Shown here in pieces: positions 54,821 through 63,035 of a stretch of 64,000 nucleotides of DNA. Origin of the DNA: SFTJ01 sp045613305. GTDB lineage: Bacteria > Bacteroidota > Bacteroidia > Bacteroidales > Muribaculaceae. The stretch spans positions 1 through 64,000 of the forward strand of contig JAZLAU010000035.1 in assembly GCA_045613305.1 (NCBI GenBank). Reading direction: 5' to 3'. The position numbers were made by a program, and so were the translations under genes. Numbering within the stretch: position 1 is the first letter of the stretch; every line of letters starts with the position of its first letter. The notes beneath the pieces are model-generated. The model had not been told where the DNA came from, did no database searches, and worked only from the letters and a program-made list of their open reading frames with translations.

Positions 54821-55567
54821 ATGCATGACACCATCATTACCAATAAAGAGGGTGTCAAATTATATGCACGTTACATTGCATCTGATAGCGTTAATAGTAA
54901 CACAGCAATAATTATTCATGGTTATCGGTCAAACTCTATATCAATGATGCATATAGCGTACATGTTTCATCATGATTTTCACTATAATGTGTTTCTCCCT
55001 GACTTGCAGGGACATGGACATAGTGAAGGCGACGTAATTCAAATGGGATGGAAAGATGCAGACGACATAAAGGAATGGATAAATGTATCGAATGGAATAT
55101 TTGGCAATAAATCAAAAACAATAATAACAGGCATTTCTATGGGTGGCGCTACTACTATGATGCTGTCGTCAAAAACACTTCCCGACAATGTTAAATGTTT
55201 CATCGAAGATTGTGGATATACTTCTGTTGGGGATGAATTTAAAAGCGAACTCAATAAGCAATATCACCTGCCGGCATTCCCTATACTTCACACAGCCAGT
55301 TTCACAAGTAAGATTTTATTTGGATGGAGTTTTAATGAGGCGTCATCTCTTGATTGTGTAAAATCATCAAACAAGCCCATGCTTTTCATACACGGAAGTG
55401 ATGACACTTATGTGCCTACAGAAATGGTATATAAGTTATAGAATGCAAAAGCAGAACCCAAAGAAATTTACATTTCTCAGGGTTCTGCCCATGCTGATTC
55501 ATATCATGATAATCCTTACATCTACACTCTTAAAGTGAAGGAGTTTCTTGACAAGTATTGTAATTAA
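54821..55567 (+). pseudogene. Alpha/beta hydrolase broken by an in-frame amber codon
   Basis: From ATG at 54821 the frame runs 206 codons to TAG at 55439-55441, then continues open for 41 more codons to TAA at 55565-55567. The part before TAG has the nucleophile elbow GISMGGA (Ser near 110), an oxyanion segment IIHGYRSNS and the acid residue in HGSDDTYVP. The part after it, NAKAEPKEIYIS then GSAHADSYHDNP, holds the catalytic His (SAHADSY). So the triad His lies behind the stop. The codon where a Tyr would stand (KLxNAKAEP) reads TAG, one base from TAT/TAC. It may be a recent pseudogene, a sequencing error, or a truncated but non-catalytic product. It has no visible promoter box; its 3' end overlaps the next gene by 4 bases. 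Confidence 0.85.
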
Positions 55568-57390
55568 TCAATGTGAATTCGCCATACCACACCTTCAATC
55601 AACGAGGTGTAAACATCACCATTTTCATCTACTTCCCATCCGTTGAATTCCGAAGAACCCATTTTGAATTCCCAAAGTTTCTTTTTTGCAATTGGGTCTA
55701 TTGCCACCATCAAGCCTCGGCGTGAACCTACATACACTACTCCCTTGCTTTCAAGCACAATACATGGCGCATGCTCATAACCAAGGCCTGCATCCACCAT
55801 CCACAACTCATTATATTCATTGCCTTCGGTGCTTACAGCAACAACTTCGCCATCCATAGTCTTGGCATATGCCACCTTTCCATCTTCCGAAACGCCCAAA
55901 CTTTCGCGGAACTTATGACTATTGTTGCGCCAAATGGTTTTGCCCGACTTGCGGTCGACTGCTGTCATATATCTGTCAGGTGCTACTATAATGACCTTAT
56001 CTTCTGTAACTACCGGAACGCAATTTCCAGGACCTAACATATTGGCTTTTTTGCCATTGTTCCAACGCCATTTCAACTTTCCGTTCTTTGTGTTCAAACA
56101 ACGTAGATATGTGTCCCATGCACCAAAGAATACTTCTTTTCCGCTTACCACAGGTGCAGCTTGGCAATAGTTGTTTAAATCAGTGAATTTCCATAACATT
56201 TTTGAACCATCGGTTTTCCATGCTTCAAATGTCTTACCGCCACCTTGATATAACACATCTCCTACAATTATACCATCAGCAACATATGGAGCGTCGGCAA
56301 TATGCTCTTTAACCAACTTTCCATTTTGCTTGTCTAACCAAAGCAAACGCTTGTCGGCAGTAGGAGCAATTACATAATTTTGAGAAACTGCCGGACGTGA
56401 GAAAATGCCCGCTTCTGTTTTGTATTCCCAAACCAAATGTTTTGTCGATTTATTAACTGCCTTAATATATCCAAGTGAGTTGCCAAAATAAATATTTGAT
56501 TCATCAACTCCTATTCGTGTGAAAATAGAGGCGTTATCTCTGTACACCAAATCTATATTTACATTCTCTGGAAGTGGTGCTTGTACATAATCTTTCTTTA
56601 GATAATAATTAATTGGATAAGCAAATTTCAACTCTGAAGGTTTCTCCAATGTTTTATTAAAGAATTTAATCGAATCTTGAGTGATGTGCATCTCAGCAAA
56701 ACCATATGAATCATTTTTCATATAAAGTGCACGGGTCATCACCCCATCAATCTTTCCATTAACCAGATAACGCTTCCATGAATGATAGTGACCATTTACG
56801 TGTGTGATTGTTGGATATTTTTCCAAAACTGCAATGTAATCTTGGTAATTATCCAAATCTTCTTGTAGCGGATAGTGGCAAAAACTTAAAAAGCGCTTAC
56901 CTTCAGTTACTTTTTCATTTAGCACCTTGTCAAGCCACAATAAGTCCTCTTGCTTAATGTGACCGTCGCCCATTTTCATATATGGACCACAATTCACACC
57001 GGCAATCACTAAATCATCTATTTCGAATATAAATCGGTCATTTCCCCACAAGTCATTAAACGTTTTACATGCACTTTGGCTCCAATTATTTTCGTGGTTA
57101 CCTGGTACTATATAAAATGGTTTAGTTATCTTGTCTAATATTTTTTTAATATTAACCAATTCTTTGTCGCTGCCTTCATTACTCAAGTCACCATTCAAGA
57201 TTACGGCATCTGCATCTGTTCGATTAATTTCTTCAACAACTTTATGCAAAATACTATCGTTGACATTACCTGGCACCACATGTGTGTCGGCCAAGATTGC
57301 CAATTTTATGGTTTTTGCATTACCAACAGCAAGCGTTGCAGAAATTGCAACAACAAGCATGAACAAGAAAAATTTTTTCATATCTGACAC
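55564..57390 (-). CDS. Metallophosphoesterase fused to a PQQ-like beta-propeller
   Basis: A 608-residue exported protein. Signal peptide near residues 4-24 (KKFFLFMLVVAISATLAVG). The N-terminal calcineurin-like phosphoesterase (about 25-260) has DTH in ILADTHVVPG, GDLSNEG, GNHENN, CHYP and NGHYHSW, giving the full dimetal set. The C-terminal propeller (about 285-608) has repeated units like SKMLWKFTDL, GKLKWRWNN, GKTIWRNNS, and KKKLWEFKMG, each typical of PQQ-type (W-docking) blades. Such propellers often bind other proteins or oligosaccharides. The substrate of the esterase is unknown. Start 57390 or 57381 (MKKFF). It overlaps the broken hydrolase by 4 bases. Confidence 0.88.
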   Translation of the reverse strand: MSDMKKFFLFMLVVAISATLAVGNAKTIKLAILADTHVVPGNVNDSILHKVVEEINRTDADAVILNGDLSNEGSDKELVNIKKILDKITKPFYIVPGNHENNWSQSACKTFNDLWGNDRFIFEIDDLVIAGVNCGPYMKMGDGHIKQEDLLWLDKVLNEKVTEGKRFLSFCHYPLQEDLDNYQDYIAVLEKYPTITHVNGHYHSWKRYLVNGKIDGVMTRALYMKNDSYGFAEMHITQDSIKFFNKTLEKPSELKFAYPINYYLKKDYVQAPLPENVNIDLVYRDNASIFTRIGVDESNIYFGNSLGYIKAVNKSTKHLVWEYKTEAGIFSRPAVSQNYVIAPTADKRLLWLDKQNGKLVKEHIADAPYVADGIIVGDVLYQGGGKTFEAWKTDGSKMLWKFTDLNNYCQAAPVVSGKEVFFGAWDTYLRCLNTKNGKLKWRWNNGKKANMLGPGNCVPVVTEDKVIIVAPDRYMTAVDRKSGKTIWRNNSHKFRESLGVSEDGKVAYAKTMDGEVVAVSTEGNEYNELWMVDAGLGYEHAPCIVLESKGVVYVGSRRGLMVAIDPIAKKKLWEFKMGSSEFNGWEVDENGDVYTSLIEGVVWRIHID

Positions 57391-57470
57391 TTTATTTTTA
57401 TTACTACGTAAAATTACATCTATATTTTAAAAGGTACAATTTTAAAGAAGATAAAAATCTAACTATTTTG

Positions 57471-57478
57471 TATATTTG
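57471..57478 (+). promoter_or_regulatory. -7 promoter box (TATATTTG) for the ABC-F gene at 57496
   Basis: An exact match on the plus strand 18 bases before the ATG; an additional TTTG lies directly before it, not at the standard distance. Confidence 0.6.
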
Positions 57479-57495
57479 CATATAATTTTTATTAC

Positions 57496-59373
57496 ATGAC
57501 AACATTTCTACAAATTGAAGGACTCACAAAATCTTATGGCGACAGATTGTTGTTCGGTGATGTCACATTTGGCATTAACGAAGGCGACAAAGTGGGTCTT
57601 ATAGCAAAGAATGGCACAGGAAAAACCACTCTGCTAAGGATATTGGCAGGGCAGGAAGACTATGATAGTGGACGAATTGTGTTTCACAACGATTTACGCG
57701 TTGGTTACCTTGAGCAAACGCCTTCTTTCAAATCATCAAAAAGCATTATCGACACATGTTTAGAAGGTGACGACCAAATATCACAAGCATTGCGCGATTA
57801 TGAAAAAGCATTGCAATCTGATGACACCGATTTGCTGACAAAAGCCGTGCAGCAAATGGATAACCTCAAAGCCTGGGACTATGAAGACCGCTTTAAGCAA
57901 ATCCTCAGCATGCTTAAGATTGACAATGTTAACCAATCTATCGATAACCTATCTGGAGGACAAATAAAACGTGTTGCATTGGCCAAACTGCTCATTAGCG
58001 AACCACAACTTTTAATACTTGATGAGCCGACTAACCACCTCGATATTGAAATGATTGAATGGCTTGAAAGTTATTTCAAAAGAAGCCGAATGGCCATTTT
58101 TATGGTAACGCACGACCGTTATTTCCTTGACAATATCTGCAACAAGATTATTGAAATTGATAATCAATCAACTTATGAATACGCTGGCAAATACGATTAT
58201 TATCTTGAAAAACGAGCAGAACGACTTGAAGCTCAAAACAGCGAAATCATTAAAGCGAAAAACCTCTACAGAACAGAATTAGATTGGATGCGCCGACAAC
58301 CTCAAGCTCGTGCCACCAAAGCGAAATATCGCATTGACGCATTTTATGATTTAAAAGAAAAGGCACTAAAACGTTATGACGATAGCAAAGTAAATCTAAA
58401 TGTCAACTCGTCATACATAGGGTCTAAAATTTTCATAGCCCACAATGTTTGCAAAGCATTCGATGACATAAAAATTTTAGATGACTTTTCTTACACATTT
58501 GCTCGCTATGAAAAATTGGGTATTATCGGAAAGAATGGTGCAGGTAAATCGTCGTTCATCAAATTATTGCTGAACGAATACCTCCCCGACAGTGGTTATT
58601 TTGAAATTGGCGAAACAGTTAAGTTTGGATATTATAGTCAAGAAGGAATTCAGTTTAACGAAACAAAAAAAGTTATCGACGTAATTAAAGACGTAGCCGA
58701 GCACATAACCTTTGATGAGAAAACATCGTATTCGGCAGCTCAATTTTTGAACTTGTTTCTGTTCTCAGCAAAAGACCAACAGAAACTGGTCTCAAAACTT
58801 AGCGGTGGCGAAAAAAGACGTCTGCATTTGGCGTCAGTTTTGATGCACAAACCTAACTTCTTGATTTTAGACGAACCTACCAATGACCTCGACATTGTGA
58901 CATTGGAGATTCTTGAAGAATATATTTCTAAATTTAAAGGTTGCATCATAATAATTAGTCACGACCGTTTCTTTATGGATAGAACCGTCGACCACATTTT
59001 TGTGTTTGAAGGCAATGGTGTAATTAAGGACTTCCCAGGCAATTATTCTGATTATCGTCAATATTTGAATGATGTGAAACAATCAGAAAATGCATCAAAC
59101 AATGAAATCAAAAAAGCCCCTCAGGCTAATTCTTCATTCAAACCCAAAAACAGGAACACTAACAAATTAACCTATAAAGAAAAAAAGGAGTTTGAAGAAT
59201 TAACTGTTTTGATTGATGCCCTAAACAAAGAGAAATCTGAACTGGAAGCACTTTTTAATAGCGGAGATGTTATTACCGATATGGCCGAAAAAGCCAAACG
59301 GTACAGCGAATTAAAAGACATTCTGGATGAAAAAGAGTTTCGTTGGCTTGAACTAAGCGAAAAAGATCAATAA
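57496..59373 (+). CDS. ABC-F family ATPase, Uup-like
   Basis: A 625-residue soluble protein with two intact cassettes: NBD1 GLIAKNGTGKTT, LSGGQIKR and LLILDEPTNHLD; NBD2 GIIGKNGAGKSS, LSGGEKRR and FLILDEPTNDLD. The linker between NBDs is long (about 245-300), and a charged C-terminal tail with coiled-coil (about 560-625) resembles Uup/ABCF. Acts on the ribosome or on precise excision-related DNA structures in other species. It is plus-strand and monocistronic; ends at a bidirectional terminator. Confidence 0.9.
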   Translation: MTTFLQIEGLTKSYGDRLLFGDVTFGINEGDKVGLIAKNGTGKTTLLRILAGQEDYDSGRIVFHNDLRVGYLEQTPSFKSSKSIIDTCLEGDDQISQALRDYEKALQSDDTDLLTKAVQQMDNLKAWDYEDRFKQILSMLKIDNVNQSIDNLSGGQIKRVALAKLLISEPQLLILDEPTNHLDIEMIEWLESYFKRSRMAIFMVTHDRYFLDNICNKIIEIDNQSTYEYAGKYDYYLEKRAERLEAQNSEIIKAKNLYRTELDWMRRQPQARATKAKYRIDAFYDLKEKALKRYDDSKVNLNVNSSYIGSKIFIAHNVCKAFDDIKILDDFSYTFARYEKLGIIGKNGAGKSSFIKLLLNEYLPDSGYFEIGETVKFGYYSQEGIQFNETKKVIDVIKDVAEHITFDEKTSYSAAQFLNLFLFSAKDQQKLVSKLSGGEKRRLHLASVLMHKPNFLILDEPTNDLDIVTLEILEEYISKFKGCIIIISHDRFFMDRTVDHIFVFEGNGVIKDFPGNYSDYRQYLNDVKQSENASNNEIKKAPQANSSFKPKNRNTNKLTYKEKKEFEELTVLIDALNKEKSELEALFNSGDVITDMAEKAKRYSELKDILDEKEFRWLELSEKDQ

Positions 59374-59402
59374 AAAAGAGGACTTAAATAAGTCCTCTTT
59401 TT
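59373..59402. terminator. Bidirectional terminator after the Uup-like gene and Dabb gene
   Basis: A 13-bp perfect stem (59373-59385 with 59390-59402, loop 4) with A and T runs, starting at the last base of the ABC-F stop codon. Confidence 0.9.
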
Positions 59403-59432
59403 CGTTATTTATATCTTTGCGTCAATGAATCG

Positions 59433-59726
59433 TTAGCATTCATAATCAACACATGCTCTTGATTCAACTTTGCCGCCAATAATTCCGGCAGCCGCTACAT
59501 GTGCAGGATGTTTAGCGTATATGCTAACCTCTTCCATGTTACCAACTATGGCAGTCAAAACCACATCCCATGTTTCATTAGGATTTTGGTTCAACCCTAC
59601 TTCCATACTTTGCAAAACATCAATCTCATTAGGCAATTGCAGCAAAGCATTCTTAAATTTTTCACTTAATTCTTTACGTTCTTGTGCATTGCCCTTTAAC
59701 TTGAATGTAACAATGTGCTTAACCAT
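59433..59726 (-). CDS. Dabb (stress-responsive alpha-beta barrel) protein
   Basis: A 97-residue small dimeric barrel protein: opening MVKHIVTFKLKGN (the HIVxFK Dabb opening) and the AIVGNMEEVSIYAKHPAHVAA segment (conserved H-P and H). The family ranges over monooxygenase-like and stress proteins; function here unknown. It follows the ABC-F gene by 2 bases on the same strand and is probably co-transcribed with it. Confidence 0.87.
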   Translation of the reverse strand: MVKHIVTFKLKGNAQERKELSEKFKNALLQLPNEIDVLQSMEVGLNQNPNETWDVVLTAIVGNMEEVSIYAKHPAHVAAAGIIGGKVESRACVDYEC

Positions 59727-59728
59727 AA

Positions 59729-61345
59729 TTATTTTGTATAAAGTTTGCTCTTTAATTCTATAACACGTTCATCGGTGATATAATCATCATAATCCATCAT
59801 CTTGTCGATAATGCCATTTGGAGTTAATTCGATTTCACGATTACAAACTGTTTGAATAAATTCGTGGTCATGTGAAGCAAACAAAATAACACCTTTAAAT
59901 GACTGAAGCGTATTGTTGAAAGCTTGAATTGATTCAAGGTCAAGGTGGTTTGTTGGAGTATCCAAAATTAACGTGTTTGCATCGGTCATCATCATTTTAG
60001 CAATCATACAACGCATCTTTTCACCACCAGAGAGCACCGATGCTTTTTTAAGGACTTCTTCTCCTGAAAACAACATTTTGCCCAAGAATCCCTTCAAATA
60101 AATTTCACTTGAGTCATTGCTATATTGGCAAAGCCAGTCAACAAGATTCATGTCGGTGTTAAAGAATGCAGAGTTGTCAAGAGGCAAATATGCAGTAGTA
60201 ATTGTTTGTCCCCACTCAAATGTTCCAGAATCAGGCTTCCTATTACCATTAATGATTTCAAACAAAGCAGTCATTGCTCTTGGGTCCCTACTTAGGAACA
60301 CACACTTATCACCTTTCTCAATTGTGAAATTCACGTCTTTAAAAAGCACCTCTCCGTCAATGCTTGCTGTTAGCCCGTGCACTTCAAGAATCTTATTGCC
60401 CACTTCTCTACTTGGAGTGAAGATAATGCCTGGATAACGACGTGACGATGGCTGAATTTCTTCAATATTTAATTTTTCAAGCATCTTCTTGCGGCTGGTT
60501 GTTTGCTTTGATTTTGCAACATTAGCGCTAAATCTACGAATAAATTCAAGCAATTCTTTACGCTTCTCTTCAGCCTTCTTATTAGCTTGTTGTTGTTGTC
60601 TCAATGCCAACTGACTTGAATGGTACCAGAAGCTATAGTTACCCGCAAACAACGTAATCTTATTATAGTCAATGTCAAGAGTATGAGTTGAAATAGCGTC
60701 CAAGAAGTGACGGTCGTGCGATACTACTAACACGGTATTTTCACATTTCGACAAATAATCTTCAAGCCATGATACGGTGTCAAGGTCAAGGTCATTGGTT
60801 GGCTCATCGAGTAGCAGGTTGTCAGGGTTACCAAACAAAGCCTTTGCCAAAAGAACACGCACTTTTTCCTTTGCACTCATGTCTTTCATCATCACATAGT
60901 GCTTTTCTTCTTTAATGCCCAATCCGCTTAACAATGCACTTGCGTCGCTTTCTGCATTCCAGCCTTCCATTTCGGCAAACTTTTCTTCAAGTTCTGCAGC
61001 TCTAACACCATCTTCATCACTAAAATCAGGCTTTGCATATAATGCATCTTTTTCCTTCATTATATCCCAAAGCACAGTGTGACCTTGTAGGACAGTATCC
61101 ATTACAGTAAATTCATCGTATGCAAAGTGGTCCTGACTTAACACCGACATACGTTCACCTGGTCCCTGTGTAACGCTTCCTTGTGTTGGAGTTAATTGTC
61201 CACTCAAAATTCTCATGAGCGTACTTTTTCCTGCACCATTAGCTCCAATAATGCCATAACAGTTACCCGCAGTAAACTTTAAATTAACGTCTTGAAACAA
61301 GACCCTCTTCCCAAATTGAATTCCTAAATTGCTTGTTGTAATCAT
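59729..61345 (-). CDS. ABC-F protein with one degenerate ATP site
   Basis: A 538-residue soluble two-cassette protein of the YbiT-like branch. NBD1: Walker A GANGAGKS (34-41), signature reduced to MSAKEKVR (156-163) in place of LSGGE, Walker B LLLDEPTNDLD with catalytic Glu181. NBD2: in the Walker A position 352-359 the sequence is SRDPRAMT with no GxxGxGKS, signature LSGGEKMR intact (438-445), and Walker B LILDTPTNHLD with Thr463 in place of the catalytic Glu. So the composite site NBD1-Walker/NBD2-signature is intact and the other is lost. I recall similar substitutions in Bacteroides proteins, so this may be a family trait. It lies before Dabb. Its ribosomal role is inferred. Confidence 0.88.
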   Translation of the reverse strand: MITTSNLGIQFGKRVLFQDVNLKFTAGNCYGIIGANGAGKSTLMRILSGQLTPTQGSVTQGPGERMSVLSQDHFAYDEFTVMDTVLQGHTVLWDIMKEKDALYAKPDFSDEDGVRAAELEEKFAEMEGWNAESDASALLSGLGIKEEKHYVMMKDMSAKEKVRVLLAKALFGNPDNLLLDEPTNDLDLDTVSWLEDYLSKCENTVLVVSHDRHFLDAISTHTLDIDYNKITLFAGNYSFWYHSSQLALRQQQQANKKAEEKRKELLEFIRRFSANVAKSKQTTSRKKMLEKLNIEEIQPSSRRYPGIIFTPSREVGNKILEVHGLTASIDGEVLFKDVNFTIEKGDKCVFLSRDPRAMTALFEIINGNRKPDSGTFEWGQTITTAYLPLDNSAFFNTDMNLVDWLCQYSNDSSEIYLKGFLGKMLFSGEEVLKKASVLSGGEKMRCMIAKMMMTDANTLILDTPTNHLDLESIQAFNNTLQSFKGVILFASHDHEFIQTVCNREIELTPNGIIDKMMDYDDYITDERVIELKSKLYTK

Positions 61346-61370
61346 TTCTGTCTCTTAATCTAATTTTTTG

Positions 61371-61378
61371 CAAAGTTA
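61371..61378 (-). promoter_or_regulatory. -7 promoter box (TAACTTTG) for the ABC-F-Dabb operon
   Basis: An exact match on the minus strand 26 bases before the ATG at 61345. Confidence 0.6.
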
Positions 61379-61470
61379 CAAAATCTTTCTTACAATATTA
61401 TTCAGACAATGTCAGTTTAATGAATTGTTTTTTAATACTCAACTATTTTTTGAGGCAATAATGAAAAAAA

Positions 61471-61494
61471 TAAAGGGCAAGATGTTGCCCTTTA
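61471..61494 (-). terminator. Intrinsic terminator beyond radA
   Basis: A 10-bp stem (61471-61480 with 61485-61494, loop 4) followed on the minus strand by seven T. It lies 163 bases after the radA stop. Confidence 0.8.
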
Positions 61495-61656
61495 AATTAT
61501 CTTATAATTCTGTATTTACTTTCTCAGTAATCTCAGAATACGTATTTAAGTTAGTTTATTAGTTTGAAGCTTGTTATTTATTATCTATATAATATGACTA
61601 ATAACTCCTTAAAAGGTTTAACTTAAGCTTTACATTTAACAGATATTAACCATTGT
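61495..61656 (-). other. Gap of 162 bases between radA and its terminator
   Basis: No open frame of convincing length on either strand. No TAnnTTTG box on the minus strand, so a separate small RNA is unsupported; it is most simply a long 3' untranslated region of radA. With the ABC-F promoter at 61371-61378, this accounts for the 311-base gap from 61346 to 61656. Confidence 0.5.
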
Positions 61657-63030
61657 TTATCCGAATAAATGCTTGAAAGCCTCTTCAACCTTAGAAACTT
61701 CTATAATTTTAATATTAAACTTGCTACAATTTATGCCTTTAATATTATTCTTCGGTATTATGATAGTTTTAAATCCAAGTTTTTGAGCCTCACTTAAACG
61801 TTGTTCAATTCTTGTTATCTGCCTTATTTCACCTGAGAGCCCTACTTCGCCTGTCAAACACACATCTTTCTTTATAGGCATATCAACATTGCTTGAAAGA
61901 ATAGCGCTGATAACAGCCAAATCTAACGCTGGTTCATTCACTTTTAAGCCACCTGCAATATTTAAAAACACATCTTTTTGTGCTAATTTAAAGCCAACTC
62001 GCTTTTCAAGAACTGCCAAAAGCATATTCATTCTTTTTGAATCAAAGCCAGTTACCGACCTTTGAGCCATACCATAGGCGGCGGTGCTAACTAAAGCTTG
62101 TGCCTCGATCAAAAAAGGTCGCGCTCCTTCTAGAGCCACTCCTATTGCAACCCCTGACAATTCTTCATCATTTTGTGTCACCAACATTTCAGAAGCATTC
62201 AGCACCTCGCGCAATCCGCTATCGTTCATTTCATAAATGCCAATCTCTGAAGTGCTACCAAAACGGTTCTTAATCGAGCGTAATATTCGGTATAAATAAT
62301 GACGGTCGCCTTCAAATTGCAAGACAGCGTCTACAATATGTTCAAGTACTTTTGGACCAGCTATACTGCCCTCTTTGTTTATATGTCCAATTAAAATTAC
62401 CGGAGTGTTAGTCTCTTTTGCGTATTTTAGGAATGCACTAGCACACTCTCTGACTTGGCTTACACTTCCTGCAGCCGATTCAAGTTCTTCAGAAGCTATT
62501 GTTTGAATAGAGTCTACAATAATTATATCCGGATTGTTTTCTTTAATGCTTGCAAAAATATTATTTAATGATGTTTCGCAAACCAAATAGCATTCACAGT
62601 AACCATGGTCACCGGCTATTCTATCCGCTCTCATCTTTAATTGTTGTGCACTTTCTTCTCCCGACACATAAAGCACCTTGCGGCTTCTTATTCTTAGCAC
62701 ATTTTGCAGCACAAGAGTAGATTTCCCAATGCCAGGTTCTCCGCCTATGAGAATAATCGAGCCCGGCACTAAGCCACCACCAAGCACTCTATTTAATTCT
62801 TGGCTTGGCAACTTAATGCGTGGCATTTCTTCTGTCTTTATCTCACCTATTTTTACTGCTGCAGCCGTTTTTCGAGTTCTGTCAATACCGGCATATGCAC
62901 TTTTGCTATTTGCAACAACCGGTTCCTCTATAAACGTATTCCACTCTCCACAATTTGGGCATTTGCCTACCCATTTCGGAGATTCAGCACCGCAATTTTT
63001 ACAGAAATATGTAGTCTTTACTTTCGCCAT
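61657..63030 (-). CDS. radA: DNA repair protein RadA
   Basis: A 457-residue RecA-like branch-migration helicase (Sms). The N-terminal zinc motif is CKNCGAE..CPNCGEW (about 10-31), Walker A GGEPGIGKSTL, the RadA-specific KNRFG motif in SIKNRFGSTSEIG, and a Lon-like C-terminal domain (from about 290). It promotes recombination intermediates. It lies 5 bases after the SpoU methyltransferase gene. Confidence 0.97.
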   Translation of the reverse strand: MAKVKTTYFCKNCGAESPKWVGKCPNCGEWNTFIEEPVVANSKSAYAGIDRTRKTAAAVKIGEIKTEEMPRIKLPSQELNRVLGGGLVPGSIILIGGEPGIGKSTLVLQNVLRIRSRKVLYVSGEESAQQLKMRADRIAGDHGYCECYLVCETSLNNIFASIKENNPDIIIVDSIQTIASEELESAAGSVSQVRECASAFLKYAKETNTPVILIGHINKEGSIAGPKVLEHIVDAVLQFEGDRHYLYRILRSIKNRFGSTSEIGIYEMNDSGLREVLNASEMLVTQNDEELSGVAIGVALEGARPFLIEAQALVSTAAYGMAQRSVTGFDSKRMNMLLAVLEKRVGFKLAQKDVFLNIAGGLKVNEPALDLAVISAILSSNVDMPIKKDVCLTGEVGLSGEIRQITRIEQRLSEAQKLGFKTIIIPKNNIKGINCSKFNIKIIEVSKVEEAFKHLFG

Positions 63031-63035
63031 TATAA

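Noticed and set aside
54821..55441. Amber codon as evidence for stop-codon reassignment
   Set aside because: recQ ends in TAG in a place consistent with the family's length, and no other gene shows an internal TAG. A single nonsense event is simpler.
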